Assembly: GCA_963759055.1 (NCBI GenBank)
Contig: CAVWYD010000018.1
Location: 1-64,000, forward strand
Reading direction: 5' to 3'
Length of the DNA stretch: 64,000 nt
Origin: Thiosocius sp963759055
GTDB lineage: Bacteria > Pseudomonadota > Gammaproteobacteria > Chromatiales > Chromatiaceae
In this document: piece after piece, positions 26,757 through 34,944 of the stretch
Numbering within the stretch: the stretch's first letter is position 1
Layout of the letters: every line of letters starts with the position of its first letter
Translations under genes and position numbers: made by a program
Notes under the pieces: generated by a model
What the model was told of the DNA's origin: nothing
The model's input: the letters and a program-made list of their open reading frames with translations, nothing else
The model's database searches: none

Positions 26757-27347
26757 ATGGCTGAGCCTCTTAGTAAGAAAGAAATCGCCAAACTCCCTTT
26801 ACACCCCTACGATGACATGCGCGAAGATCTGCAGACCGGAGATCTGGTGTTCTGTTCGGGTTCGTATTTCTTTTCTCATGCCATCCAGAAGTTCACCCGC
26901 TCGGTGTGGAGCCATGTGGGGATGATTTACAAGGACCCCACCCTTCAGCGGGTCTTTATTCTGGAGAGCGAGACCCTGATCGGTGTTCGCCTGGCGCCGC
27001 TTTCGAAATATCTGCGCGACTATCACGGCAAAAACCGCCCCTACAAGGGGAACATGATGGTGGCACGCGTGCATCCGAAGATCGACGAAGACAAACTCAA
27101 CCACGCCATAAGCTATGGCATGGACGAACTCACCAGGCCTTACGACAACTTCGAGATCATCCGGATTGGTTTCCGCATTCTGTTCAGCGTCAGCCGGCGC
27201 ACCCGTGATCGCAAATACATTTGCTCTGAGCTCGTCTACGACTGTTTCGACCAGATCGGCGTACCTTTCAACCTGCGCGACGAATATGTGAGTCCTGACG
27301 ACATCTGGCTGGACGAGCAGGTCCAGCCCCAGTATCGCATCATGTGA
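26757..27347 (+). CDS. YiiX-like permuted papain-fold protein
   Basis: A 196-residue member of the circularly permuted NlpC/P60-papain group (YaeF/YiiX). The catalytic His comes first, in W-S-H-V-G-M (His 53), an acid follows in L-E-S-E (Glu 70), and the Cys comes late in Y-I-C-S-E-L-V (Cys 156), as the permuted order requires. The group includes amidases and lipid-modifying enzymes; the substrate here is unknown. No signal peptide is present. It stands alone. Confidence 0.85.
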   Translation: MAEPLSKKEIAKLPLHPYDDMREDLQTGDLVFCSGSYFFSHAIQKFTRSVWSHVGMIYKDPTLQRVFILESETLIGVRLAPLSKYLRDYHGKNRPYKGNMMVARVHPKIDEDKLNHAISYGMDELTRPYDNFEIIRIGFRILFSVSRRTRDRKYICSELVYDCFDQIGVPFNLRDEYVSPDDIWLDEQVQPQYRIM

Positions 27348-27655
27348 TTGCTTACATAGTGACCAGGCAGGCCTACCCCGGGCCCTGTGGCTGCCCTACG
27401 AGCAGCCACGGCACCCACCTGCTCACCAGCGGCTTGCAGTTAACGAATCAAATGAAAGTTCCCTGACGCTCTCGGAAATGCGGGGCGTTACGCAACTCCG
27501 TTGTTTCGCCCGCCACCAATTGCGAATTCTCAACGCGCAACCGCCTCGTAAGACCTCGAATGGGGACACGCGGATGCTGTCTGGCTGATTAACACAGCAG
27601 CCCTTTTGGCAACCGATGTCCGCCAACACACCCAATGTGAATTCGAGGTATCGCG

Positions 27656-28340
27656 ATGTTTACAAGAGCACTCAAGATTGTGGCCTGCATCCTGATCATG
27701 GGCCTGAGCGTCCCACTCCATGCAGATGACGCCGACCTTTCGGAACTGGAGATAGCGGACCTGGCGTTCATGCGCGAAGAAGAAAAGATGGCACGCGATG
27801 TATACGCCGAGTTATACGAGTACTACAAAGAGCGCGGCATAGAGCTGATCGTCCTGGCCAATATCACCTTGTCCGAGCAGAAACACATGGAGCGCCATGC
27901 TCAGTCTGCTCGAAAAGTATCAACTGGAGGATCCGGCAGCAGATCTCGAACGCGGTGAATTTGAGAACGCAGTGCTCGCTGCCCTGTACGAGAATCTCGT
28001 CTCCGACAGTGAATCCAACCAGACGATCCTTGACGAACCTGTCGCCGGGGGCAAGGTCAGCCCGGAGGCCGCACTCTACGTCGGGGCCTGGATAGAAGAA
28101 CGCGACATGATTGATATCCTGCACGCAATCGAAAACACCAGCCGTGCAGAGATCGTCGGTGTCTACACCAGCCTGCTGTGTGGGTCGCGCGAGCATCTGC
28201 GCGCTTTCGTCAAGCACCTGGGCGCAGATGATTATCAGCCACAGCTGCTGTACTCCTCTGCCGGGACAAGCGGCGAGGTAAACCCGGTGGAGACCCTGGA
28301 ATACTGGCTTGGCGACGAGTCGGATGCGATCTGCATGTAG
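27656..28340 (+). pseudogene. DUF2202 ferritin-like exported protein, frameshifted
   Basis: The first frame (ATG 27656) has a signal peptide (cleavage near L-H-A-D-D) and the first DUF2202 helix F-M-R-E-E-E-K-M-A-R-D-V-Y, then I-T-L-S-E-Q-K-H-M-E-R. The second frame continues M-L-S-L-L-E-K-Y-Q-L-E-D-P and runs to TAG 28340. The family normally has S-E-Q-x-H-M directly before L-L-x-K-Y, so one extra C near 27893-27896 breaks the gene. Glu and His of the E-E-E-K and E-Q-x-H-M motifs would be metal ligands in this ferritin-like fold. GAGG seven bases before the ATG. Either a true pseudogene or a single-base error. Confidence 0.8.
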
Positions 28341-29096
28341 ACCCACATGTCGCCATGGGATCACCCGACACATTACAAATCTGGCCGGCCGTAGGTTTCT
28401 CGAGCCTCCCCCGCTGCACCGGAAACCCTATAAACGACATGACATCCATGCCCGATACTGCCACGCAGGAGCACTACAAGAACACCTGACACAAGCACAA
28501 GACCAAGAGTGCGCGGGACGCGAGCTGCTTAACCTGGATCAGGCGGCGAATTCCTTTTTTGTCGCCATACCGTATCGTTGTCAACGTCGGTCGAGAGGAT
28601 GGCCTGGACAGCCCGGAACTGATCAATATGGGCTTCCGGCATCCCTCCTTCTTTTGCGCTCGATTCCCAATAAGACCATAACGACATATATCGTGTTCAG
28701 GCATCAACGCGCAGCTTGCGAAATCAGGTGCATTGAATAGTGACTAACGTCAATTCGGGAACGCCTACTGCTGCACTGCATATTCGATCAAGAGGCGCAT
28801 TCTGGGTATGCTAGGATTGTTCGTGAAGTTTTTTTGACCGTATCGATGTAGTTCAGACTTTGACTTTGTGGGTACCTTATTTCGACGCCGCCTGCTGCCA
28901 GTGTCTGCCTCAGTATTGAGCCAACGCCATACTGGGGATCATGACTGGGACGGCCCCGGGCAGACAGGCCGAAAAATGGAGGAGACGGGTACCGCGGGAT
29001 CATCGAGCGATGTTGTTGTGCCGGTGGTGGACGCCCGTATGGATTCAAAAGGTTTGTTCTTACGGTTGCTGATTCAGATGATAACTACAAGGATAA
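28341..29096. other. Intergenic stretch, nothing recognised
   Basis: No supported gene. The last part should carry the promoter of rquA; no clear -10/-35 pair is seen. Confidence 0.5.
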
Positions 29097-29843
29097 ATGA
29101 TGAACGAAGAAGCCGTGGCGCTCGATACGCAAGCACCTTACAACAACTACGGCAAGTACGAGGTCTCGCGGGACCTGGGCATTCCTGAATACCTGGAAGA
29201 AACTTATTGGTGGGCTTATCTGCACCCCAGTGCGGTGAGTTTTTTTGAGCGTCAATGGCTGGTCAATCTGATCCTGTGGGGCAACTTTTCCCGCCTGCGT
29301 GATGCGGCACTCAACGAAATCGGCCTGACATTCGAAGGTCGAAATCTGCAGGTGGCCTGTGTCTACGGAGACTTCTCCCAACGTGCGGCCTCGCGCCTTT
29401 CAAAAGAAAGCCGCCTGGACATCGTCGATGTTGCGCCGGTACAACTCGAAAACGTTGAGAAGAAGGTGAAGTCATTCGCCAACGTATACTTACACCATGA
29501 CGATTCTGCAGATCTGAGTTTTGAAGACGATGCCTTCGACAATGTCATCGTATTCTTTCTGCTGCATGAGCAACCCGAAGCAGTCCGCGAAAAAACGGTT
29601 CGGGAGGCATTGCGCGTGGTGCGCCCGGGTGGAAAGGTTGTTTTCGTGGACTATCACCGGCCGAAACGCTCCAACCCTTTCCGCTACATCATGATCCCCA
29701 TACTCCATCTCCTCGAACCCTTTGCCCTGGGTCTGTGGGAACGGGAGATATCGGAGTGGATACCGGAAAAAGACCGGCCACAGTCAATTCACAAAGAGAC
29801 CTTCTTTGGCTCGCTTTATCAGAAAGTGGTGCTGGTCAAGTAA
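29097..29843 (+). CDS. rquA: RquA-like rhodoquinone biosynthesis methyltransferase homologue
   Basis: Matches the RquA group, which converts ubiquinone to rhodoquinone in a SAM- and Mn-dependent amination at the inner membrane. Diagnostic stretches are E-T-Y-W-W-A-Y-L-H-P (35-44), F-F-E-R-Q-W-L-V-N-L-I-L-W-G (49-62), the altered SAM motif Q-V-A-C-V-Y-G-D-F (85-93) where ordinary methyltransferases have D-x-G-x-G, F-F-L-L-H-E-Q-P, V-V-R-P-G-G-K and V-D-Y-H-R-P. Length 248 is normal for the group. Two ATGs in a row start the gene after AAGGAT. Rhodoquinone feeds fumarate reductase under low oxygen, so the gene suggests anaerobic capacity. Alone; no linked fumarate reductase. Confidence 0.88.
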   Translation: MMNEEAVALDTQAPYNNYGKYEVSRDLGIPEYLEETYWWAYLHPSAVSFFERQWLVNLILWGNFSRLRDAALNEIGLTFEGRNLQVACVYGDFSQRAASRLSKESRLDIVDVAPVQLENVEKKVKSFANVYLHHDDSADLSFEDDAFDNVIVFFLLHEQPEAVREKTVREALRVVRPGGKVVFVDYHRPKRSNPFRYIMIPILHLLEPFALGLWEREISEWIPEKDRPQSIHKETFFGSLYQKVVLVK

Positions 29844-30149
29844 CGCCTGTGGCTGCGCAAGCCTTGAATGACAACTTCGACCTGCTGCAAGCGAATGTCA
29901 GGGGGCTCAGTTCAGGGCTCCGGAAGAACTGGTGTCATCGACACCAAGGTCAAGCCGTTTGATGCGATCAGACCTTTCCCATACCTATCTTGATCAAAGG
30001 GCAAAAAGGGATATTTCCACGGCGCTTATCGTCCACGAAAGAGATTTCAAAGCACTGGCACCGGCGACCCGAGAGAGGGGATTCAGCAGCAACGACGGAT
30101 TGCACGGCGAGATGCGCGGCCGCCTTCGTGCAACATGCGGGTTACCGCG
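29844..30149. other. Gap after rquA, nothing recognised
   Basis: No gene and no clear terminator for rquA. Confidence 0.4.
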
Positions 30150-30290
30150 CTAATTAGCTTGTAGATCTGTAAACGACCGCAGCGCGACGGCTCGGGTGTA
30201 AGTGCCGTAAAAAATCACGGCAATCACCGCCACGAAAACGGCTGAGACGTCGAGGATAAAGTGCCAAAGCCCCCCGGCTGGGGCGCTGCA
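30150..30290 (-). other. Startless membrane-helix frame after an amber codon
   Basis: Directly after the TAG of the 30291 gene the same frame stays open for 46 codons and encodes W-H-F-I-L-D-V-S-A-V-F-V-A-V-I-A followed by F-Y-G-T-Y-T-R, a good transmembrane helix. No ATG is available; internal GTGs lie inside the helix. It may be the remnant of another gene or a read-through extension. Confidence 0.3.
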
Positions 30291-30560
30291 CTACTTTTTC
30301 CTGCCCTTATGCTGCCCGCCCGTATGGCCATTGGCTGCGCCACCCTGACGCTCAGCAGACCGAACGGACGTCCTGGCACGGTTTTCATACCCCATACCAA
30401 ACCACGTCCACCCCTGGTCGGGCTCTGCATGGTCTTCCGGGTCGCCCCAGGTCTGACTGCGGTCGCGCGCACGGTCGCCGGCCTCAGGCTCGGCAAACAA
30501 AGCGCCACTGGCGCAGAAAATGCCCAGGGCAAACAGAACTAAATACCTGCGACTCAGCAC
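30291..30560 (-). CDS. Small exported basic/polar protein
   Basis: An 89-residue protein with signal peptide (L-V-L-F-A-L-G-I-F-C, cleavage near L-F-A-E) and a polar mature part with W-T-W-F-G-M-G-Y-E-N-R-A. It ends in a Lys/Arg tail. GTG 30560 follows AGGAG at 11 bases. It lies 36 bp after the next exported protein gene and is probably co-transcribed with it and controlled by the divergent OmpR-type system. Confidence 0.6.
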   Translation of the reverse strand: MLSRRYLVLFALGIFCASGALFAEPEAGDRARDRSQTWGDPEDHAEPDQGWTWFGMGYENRARTSVRSAERQGGAANGHTGGQHKGRKK

Positions 30561-30596
30561 CGGTCGATATCTCCTATATGCCCCAATCGGGAGGGC

Positions 30597-30986
30597 TTAC
30601 CTGCGGCCACCACCACCGGCTCCGGACATTCTAGCGCCCGGAGCACCCTGGCCGGAACCACGCCCGCCAGAAACAGCCCCGGCGCCACTGTAGGGACTCT
30701 GGCTGCCACCTGCCTGCGAATGCGTCCGCGTACGGGTCTGCTCCTCATGGCGATACCTGTTACGGTTTTGAGCTGCCGAGGAGGCGTCACCGGAACCATT
30801 GATCCTTTGTTCCAGCTTTTGACGGTTTCGGTATTGCGTCTGATCCTGCTCCTGAGCAGTCTGCCGTACTTGTTGACTGTCCATACTATTCGGCGAAACG
30901 GGCTCGACAGCGCTCACGGCACTACTTGCCAGCACGACCGCGGCAAAAGAGATGAAAGAGAGCGATTTTGTTAACAAGTCAGACAT
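30597..30986 (-). CDS. Exported Gln/Arg- and Gly-rich protein
   Basis: A 129-residue protein with signal peptide (S-F-I-S-F-A-A-V-V-L-A, cleavage near A-V-S-A) and a low-complexity mature part: Q/R/N-rich in the middle, Gly/Ser-rich at the end, ending G-G-G-G-R-R. It is probably disordered. AGGTGA five bases before ATG 30986 decides the start against a longer frame. First gene of a two-gene unit divergent from the two-component system at 31111. Confidence 0.65.
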   Translation of the reverse strand: MSDLLTKSLSFISFAAVVLASSAVSAVEPVSPNSMDSQQVRQTAQEQDQTQYRNRQKLEQRINGSGDASSAAQNRNRYRHEEQTRTRTHSQAGGSQSPYSGAGAVSGGRGSGQGAPGARMSGAGGGGRR

Positions 30987-31060
30987 TTCGTCACCTACGG
31001 GTTGTTGTGTCAGTATTGATTCTGAGCTGACGTTGTTTCCTCTCGGTTTCCGTTCGGCCG

Positions 31061-31084
31061 CAAATTGTTTCAAATTGTTTCAAA
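31061..31084 (+). promoter_or_regulatory. Tandem 10-bp direct repeat, probable response-regulator site
   Basis: CAAATTGTTT occurs twice in perfect tandem followed by CAAA. A 10-bp period in direct repeat is what dimers of OmpR/PhoB-family regulators bind. It lies between divergent units and 27 bases before the start of the regulator gene, which suggests autoregulation. Inference from geometry. Confidence 0.55.
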
Positions 31085-31110
31085 CGGAAAACCGTCCCGG
31101 AATCGGAGCC

Positions 31111-31839
31111 ATGGATAAAGTGTCTGGGAATATTCTGGTCGTCGATGATGATGACAAACTGAGAGCACTGCTCATCCGGTATCTCAGCGAGGAGGGTTTC
31201 AAGGTCTCGGGCGTCACCGATGGCGAAAGCATGGACAGGTTTCTGGACCGGAACGAGGTGGACCTGATAGTGCTGGATCTGATGCTGCCAGGCGAAGACG
31301 GCCTGTCAATTGCCCGCCGTCTGCGCAGCAACCGGGACGTGCCGATCATTATTCTTTCTGCCCGCGGTGACGAGGTGGATCGCATCGTCGGCCTCGAGGT
31401 GGGTGCAGACGACTATCTTCCCAAGCCCTTCAACCCTCGGGAGTTGCTCGCAAGGATTCGGGCCGTCATGCGACGCACTGAAACTCAACCCGGCGCAACT
31501 GCGCCAACGCCGGACGGGGCCCCATACAGCTTTGGTGGATTCACGCTCGACCTCGTGAGTCACAGTCTGATGCGTGACCAAGAGGCGATCGAACTCACGC
31601 CGGGCGACTTCGCACTGCTTGAAGCCTTTGTATCAAGACCGAACAGGGTCATGTCGCGTGACAATCTGATTGAACTGCTCAAAGGGTACGAGCGCTCGCC
31701 CTATGACCGCAGTATTGACGTGCGGGTCACCCGGCTGCGCAAAAAGATTGAACCAGATCCCGAACACCCGCAATTCATTCGGACCATCTGGGGCAAGGGG
31801 TATATGTTCACGCCACAGGGAAATCCTGATTCACAGTGA
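31111..31839 (+). CDS. OmpR-family response regulator
   Basis: A 242-residue two-domain regulator. The receiver has the acidic pocket V-V-D-D-D-D, phospho-acceptor Asp 56 in L-I-V-L-D-L-M-L-P and the conserved Lys in Y-L-P-K-P-F. The winged-helix C-terminal domain ends R-T-I-W-G-K-G-Y-M-F, typical of OmpR proper. ATG 31111 is chosen because the receiver starts there and CGGAG precedes it; the long upstream extension overlaps the intergenic repeat. It overlaps the kinase gene by 4 bp. The signal is unknown; E. coli OmpR answers to osmolarity. Confidence 0.92.
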   Translation: MDKVSGNILVVDDDDKLRALLIRYLSEEGFKVSGVTDGESMDRFLDRNEVDLIVLDLMLPGEDGLSIARRLRSNRDVPIIILSARGDEVDRIVGLEVGADDYLPKPFNPRELLARIRAVMRRTETQPGATAPTPDGAPYSFGGFTLDLVSHSLMRDQEAIELTPGDFALLEAFVSRPNRVMSRDNLIELLKGYERSPYDRSIDVRVTRLRKKIEPDPEHPQFIRTIWGKGYMFTPQGNPDSQ

Positions 31840-33167
31840 ACCGACTGGTCGCTCCCAAGACCCTGTTGGGCCGCACTGCGCTGGCCCTCGCATTGGCCTT
31901 CCTCCTGTTTGGCCTGCTGTCTGCCGCCCTGCTCCAGTTCACATTGGTTCGACCGCACACCAGGCAGGCAGCGGACGACCTGGCCGCCTTCTTGGTCCTG
32001 GCGGCCCAGATCTGGGTCGAGTTGCCTCCCTACACACGCCCCGATTACGAAAAAGAGATGCTTCGCAGGCACGATCTGCGGATCATGCAGGTCGAGGCGG
32101 CAAACCCGGCGAAGCCGAGTTCCCATTCTTACCTGAGCTATCTCGAAACGGCGCTGAGCACACACGTCGGACAGCCGATTAACATCCATCAGCACCCCGA
32201 CCATCAGGGCTGGCTGTGGGCCGACTTTCCCATGGGCGGGCGCATGATGCGGCTTGGTTTCAGGGAAAACCGTTTACAGAACCGTGTCTTATTGATACTG
32301 CCACTGCTGGTGGCCGCCGGGATCTTCCTCTCATTCGCGCTCTCGATACTCCTGGTCCGGTACATCACGCGGCCACTCGCCGACATGGCGGAAGCGGCAC
32401 ACCGCATAGGCCAGGGCGATTTCAGCGCCACCATCCCGGAGAGTGGACCGCAGGAAATCGCCGAACTCGCGCACAAATTAAACCGGATGGAAGGCCAGAT
32501 CGGTCAACTGTTGGAGAATCGAACCACATTGCTTGCGGGGATCTCGCACGATCTGCGCACACCCCTGGCGCGCATGCGCCTGGAGCTGGAACTGCTTCCG
32601 GACGGGGACAACAGTGAACTTATCCAAGGCCTTGGCGGTGACATCACGGAGATGGAGCGGCTGATCTCACAAACCCTGCTGCTGGCGAAGGGCCTGGGTC
32701 GCGAGGATGAAGCCGAGGTCGACATCAAGGAGCTACTGCAGACAATGGCAGAGGATTTCCGCAGGGCCGGGAACGAAATCCGCTGCCAGACAAAGGGCCA
32801 CTGTATAACGGCCAGGTTACCGGTAAACGCGCTCAAGCGGGTCCTGAGTAACCTGGTCGAGAATGCCGTAGCCTACAGCGGGGGGCAGCAGGTCACGCTC
32901 GAATGCAGCTGCTCCGGTTCCGGCACGGTCATCCGGGTGATCGACCGGGGACCCGGTATCCCCGAGTCAGAACGGGAAAATATATTTCAGCCCTTCCACC
33001 GACTCGAAAATTCACGCAGCAAATCGACCGGCGGCAGCGGCCTTGGGCTGGCGATTGTCCAGCAGCTCTGTCGTGCCAACGGCTGGGACATCGGGGCCCG
33101 GGCAGCGACCGACGGAAGCGGCAGCGTTTTCGAGCTGTGCTTGCCAAGGCCGGCCGATTCACACTGA
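31836..33167 (+). CDS. EnvZ-like sensor histidine kinase
   Basis: A 443-residue membrane kinase starting with GTG in a GTGA overlap with the regulator gene. Two transmembrane helices (about 15-37 and 150-172) enclose a periplasmic sensor of about 110 residues. A HAMP linker follows (R-Y-I-T-R-P-L-A-D-M). The H-box is G-I-S-H-D-L-R-T-P-L, the N-box N-L-V-E-N-A-V, and the G-boxes D-R-G-P-G-I-P and G-G-S-G-L-G-L. It should phosphorylate the regulator upstream. Confidence 0.93.
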   Translation: MNRLVAPKTLLGRTALALALAFLLFGLLSAALLQFTLVRPHTRQAADDLAAFLVLAAQIWVELPPYTRPDYEKEMLRRHDLRIMQVEAANPAKPSSHSYLSYLETALSTHVGQPINIHQHPDHQGWLWADFPMGGRMMRLGFRENRLQNRVLLILPLLVAAGIFLSFALSILLVRYITRPLADMAEAAHRIGQGDFSATIPESGPQEIAELAHKLNRMEGQIGQLLENRTTLLAGISHDLRTPLARMRLELELLPDGDNSELIQGLGGDITEMERLISQTLLLAKGLGREDEAEVDIKELLQTMAEDFRRAGNEIRCQTKGHCITARLPVNALKRVLSNLVENAVAYSGGQQVTLECSCSGSGTVIRVIDRGPGIPESERENIFQPFHRLENSRSKSTGGSGLGLAIVQQLCRANGWDIGARAATDGSGSVFELCLPRPADSH

Positions 33168-33388
33168 CCCACCGTATCTCCGTCAGTGACATTTCACGCC
33201 GGTACGCACCGGGAAGGCTTGAATCAATCTGTAACAATTCTCCAACGACCGGAAATCTGCCGGAAACAGATTCTGCTTAGAGTGAAGGCGTGTAAGGGAT
33301 ATGCCGATGGTCGCGACAAGCTTCGCGACATACCAGTACTCCCGAGGCGGATGCAGCTAACCCCCCTAGCGAGCTCCGACCCAAGATT

Positions 33389-33415
33389 GAGGCGTCGCCA
33401 GACGCCTCTTTTTTT
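33389..33415 (+). terminator. Rho-independent terminator
   Basis: GAGGCGTC / GACGCCTC forms a perfect 8-bp stem with a GCCA loop and is followed by seven T. It lies about 220 bp after the kinase gene. Confidence 0.85.
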
Positions 33416-33690
33416 GCCCGTCCGTAGCCGGGAAGTAAATCTGCAAACCCATGCCCGATACGAAAGCCCTCGCATACCGCCACCCCGGACCGTCTCGGGC
33501 GCACAGCCAAAGCAGCCAAATATTGTTGTTTCGTTGACACAAAACAAACATCCGTAGGGCCGTGTGTGGAAAATCGTAGGTCCTGCGGCCGCCCCTTTGC
33601 CGGGACGGGAAGCGCGCTCCAAACGCCACTACCTGCACAAAGGCCCGGACCCGGTTATCCTGGTTCTTTGAGATTCGAAACGGGGACACG
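33416..33690 (+). other. Gap before the barrel gene
   Basis: No gene. TTGACA at 33534-33539 could be a -35 box, but no good -10 follows at the usual distance. Confidence 0.35.
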
Positions 33691-34944
33691 GTGGAGAGGT
33701 CGAATGCATCTTTCGCGATCAGTGCGATAACGGCAGCGATGCTCCTCTCGCAGGTCGGAACTGTGATCGCAGGGACTTCAGATGCTGCGAACAGGAAGGC
33801 CGGCTATCAGACCGAGAATTTCCGGATAAGGCCGTCCATTTCGATAACGCAGAAATACGACGACAACGTCTTCACCACCGACCGGGATACCCGCTGGGAC
33901 TGGATCACCATGGTCGCTCCCTCACTCAAGATCGATTCGACCTGGACCAATCACAGCCTGCGCCTGATGGCCGGTGCTGTATCGGGTACCTACTGGAAAT
34001 ACGATCGCGAAGACTACCTCGACTACTGGGCCAGCACTGAGGGCCGCTACAGTGTCAGCGGCAACACAGACCTGTTTGCCGGTCTCGGATTCAGCTACGA
34101 ACATGAAGGGCGCGACGCCCCGGATTCACTAACTGCCCAGCTTGAGCCAACCACCTACCGGACCTTCGACGCAAACGCCGGAATAAAGACCACACACGGC
34201 GATACCACGTATCGTATCGGCGGGACCTATGAAACCCTCGATTTCGACAATACTCCGGCGATCTCCGGGCGCGTCATAAACGACGACAGGGACCGCACGC
34301 TCATCGGCGCAGGGATTCGGGCAGCACACCAACTGAGCGAAAAGGATCGGGGCTTTCTGCAGCTGCGGTACGACGACCGAAACTATGATCGCAGCGCAGA
34401 TCAGTTCGGCTTCAAACGCAGCTCTGACGGCTACCGTGCCGCTGCAGGCCTGATGAGAGAGTGGGCCGGTGGCAGCGAGTTCGAGGCCTATCTGGGGGTT
34501 ATCAGTCAGGACTACGAAGACAAGCGCTTCGGCAGCATCACAAAGATTGACTTCGGTGGCCGCCTGACCGTCAGGCTGGACAGTGGAAGCAAGATCGCAT
34601 TGCAGCTGCAGCGTTCGCTGGACGAGACGACGGAGATCGGCAGCCCCGGGTATCTCAACACCTCGTTTTCAGGCCGTCTGGATCACCGGGTCTCACCACG
34701 ACTGATTCCCTATCTGAGCCTGGGCTACAGCGATTTCGACTTTCTGAAGACCGGGCGCACGGACAGGACCTACTCGGCCGGTGCCGGTGTTAAATACTTT
34801 GTCACCCGCAACACTCACGTCGTACTGGGCGCCCGGCATCGTTCACGGAACTCCAACGACAAAGGGCTGCCCGTCGGCTCCAATGACTTTGACGAAACCA
34901 GCGTGTTCCTCGGCTTCACTTCCCGACTTTACCCGATTTTCTAG
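33691..34944 (+). CDS. Outer-membrane beta-barrel protein (BBP2-like)
   Basis: A 417-residue exported protein with a signal peptide (cleavage near V-I-A-G-T) followed by repeated amphipathic strands rich in Tyr/Asp/Arg and a C-terminal Phe (R-L-Y-P-I-F), the outer-membrane insertion signal. Motifs such as Y-D-D-N-V-F near the N-terminus resemble the putative barrel porin family 2, whose members often belong to exopolysaccharide or surface loci; no such locus is adjacent. GTG 33691 is the start in frame. Its 3' end overlaps the convergent DUF255 gene by 29 bp. Confidence 0.85.
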   Translation: MERSNASFAISAITAAMLLSQVGTVIAGTSDAANRKAGYQTENFRIRPSISITQKYDDNVFTTDRDTRWDWITMVAPSLKIDSTWTNHSLRLMAGAVSGTYWKYDREDYLDYWASTEGRYSVSGNTDLFAGLGFSYEHEGRDAPDSLTAQLEPTTYRTFDANAGIKTTHGDTTYRIGGTYETLDFDNTPAISGRVINDDRDRTLIGAGIRAAHQLSEKDRGFLQLRYDDRNYDRSADQFGFKRSSDGYRAAAGLMREWAGGSEFEAYLGVISQDYEDKRFGSITKIDFGGRLTVRLDSGSKIALQLQRSLDETTEIGSPGYLNTSFSGRLDHRVSPRLIPYLSLGYSDFDFLKTGRTDRTYSAGAGVKYFVTRNTHVVLGARHRSRNSNDKGLPVGSNDFDETSVFLGFTSRLYPIF

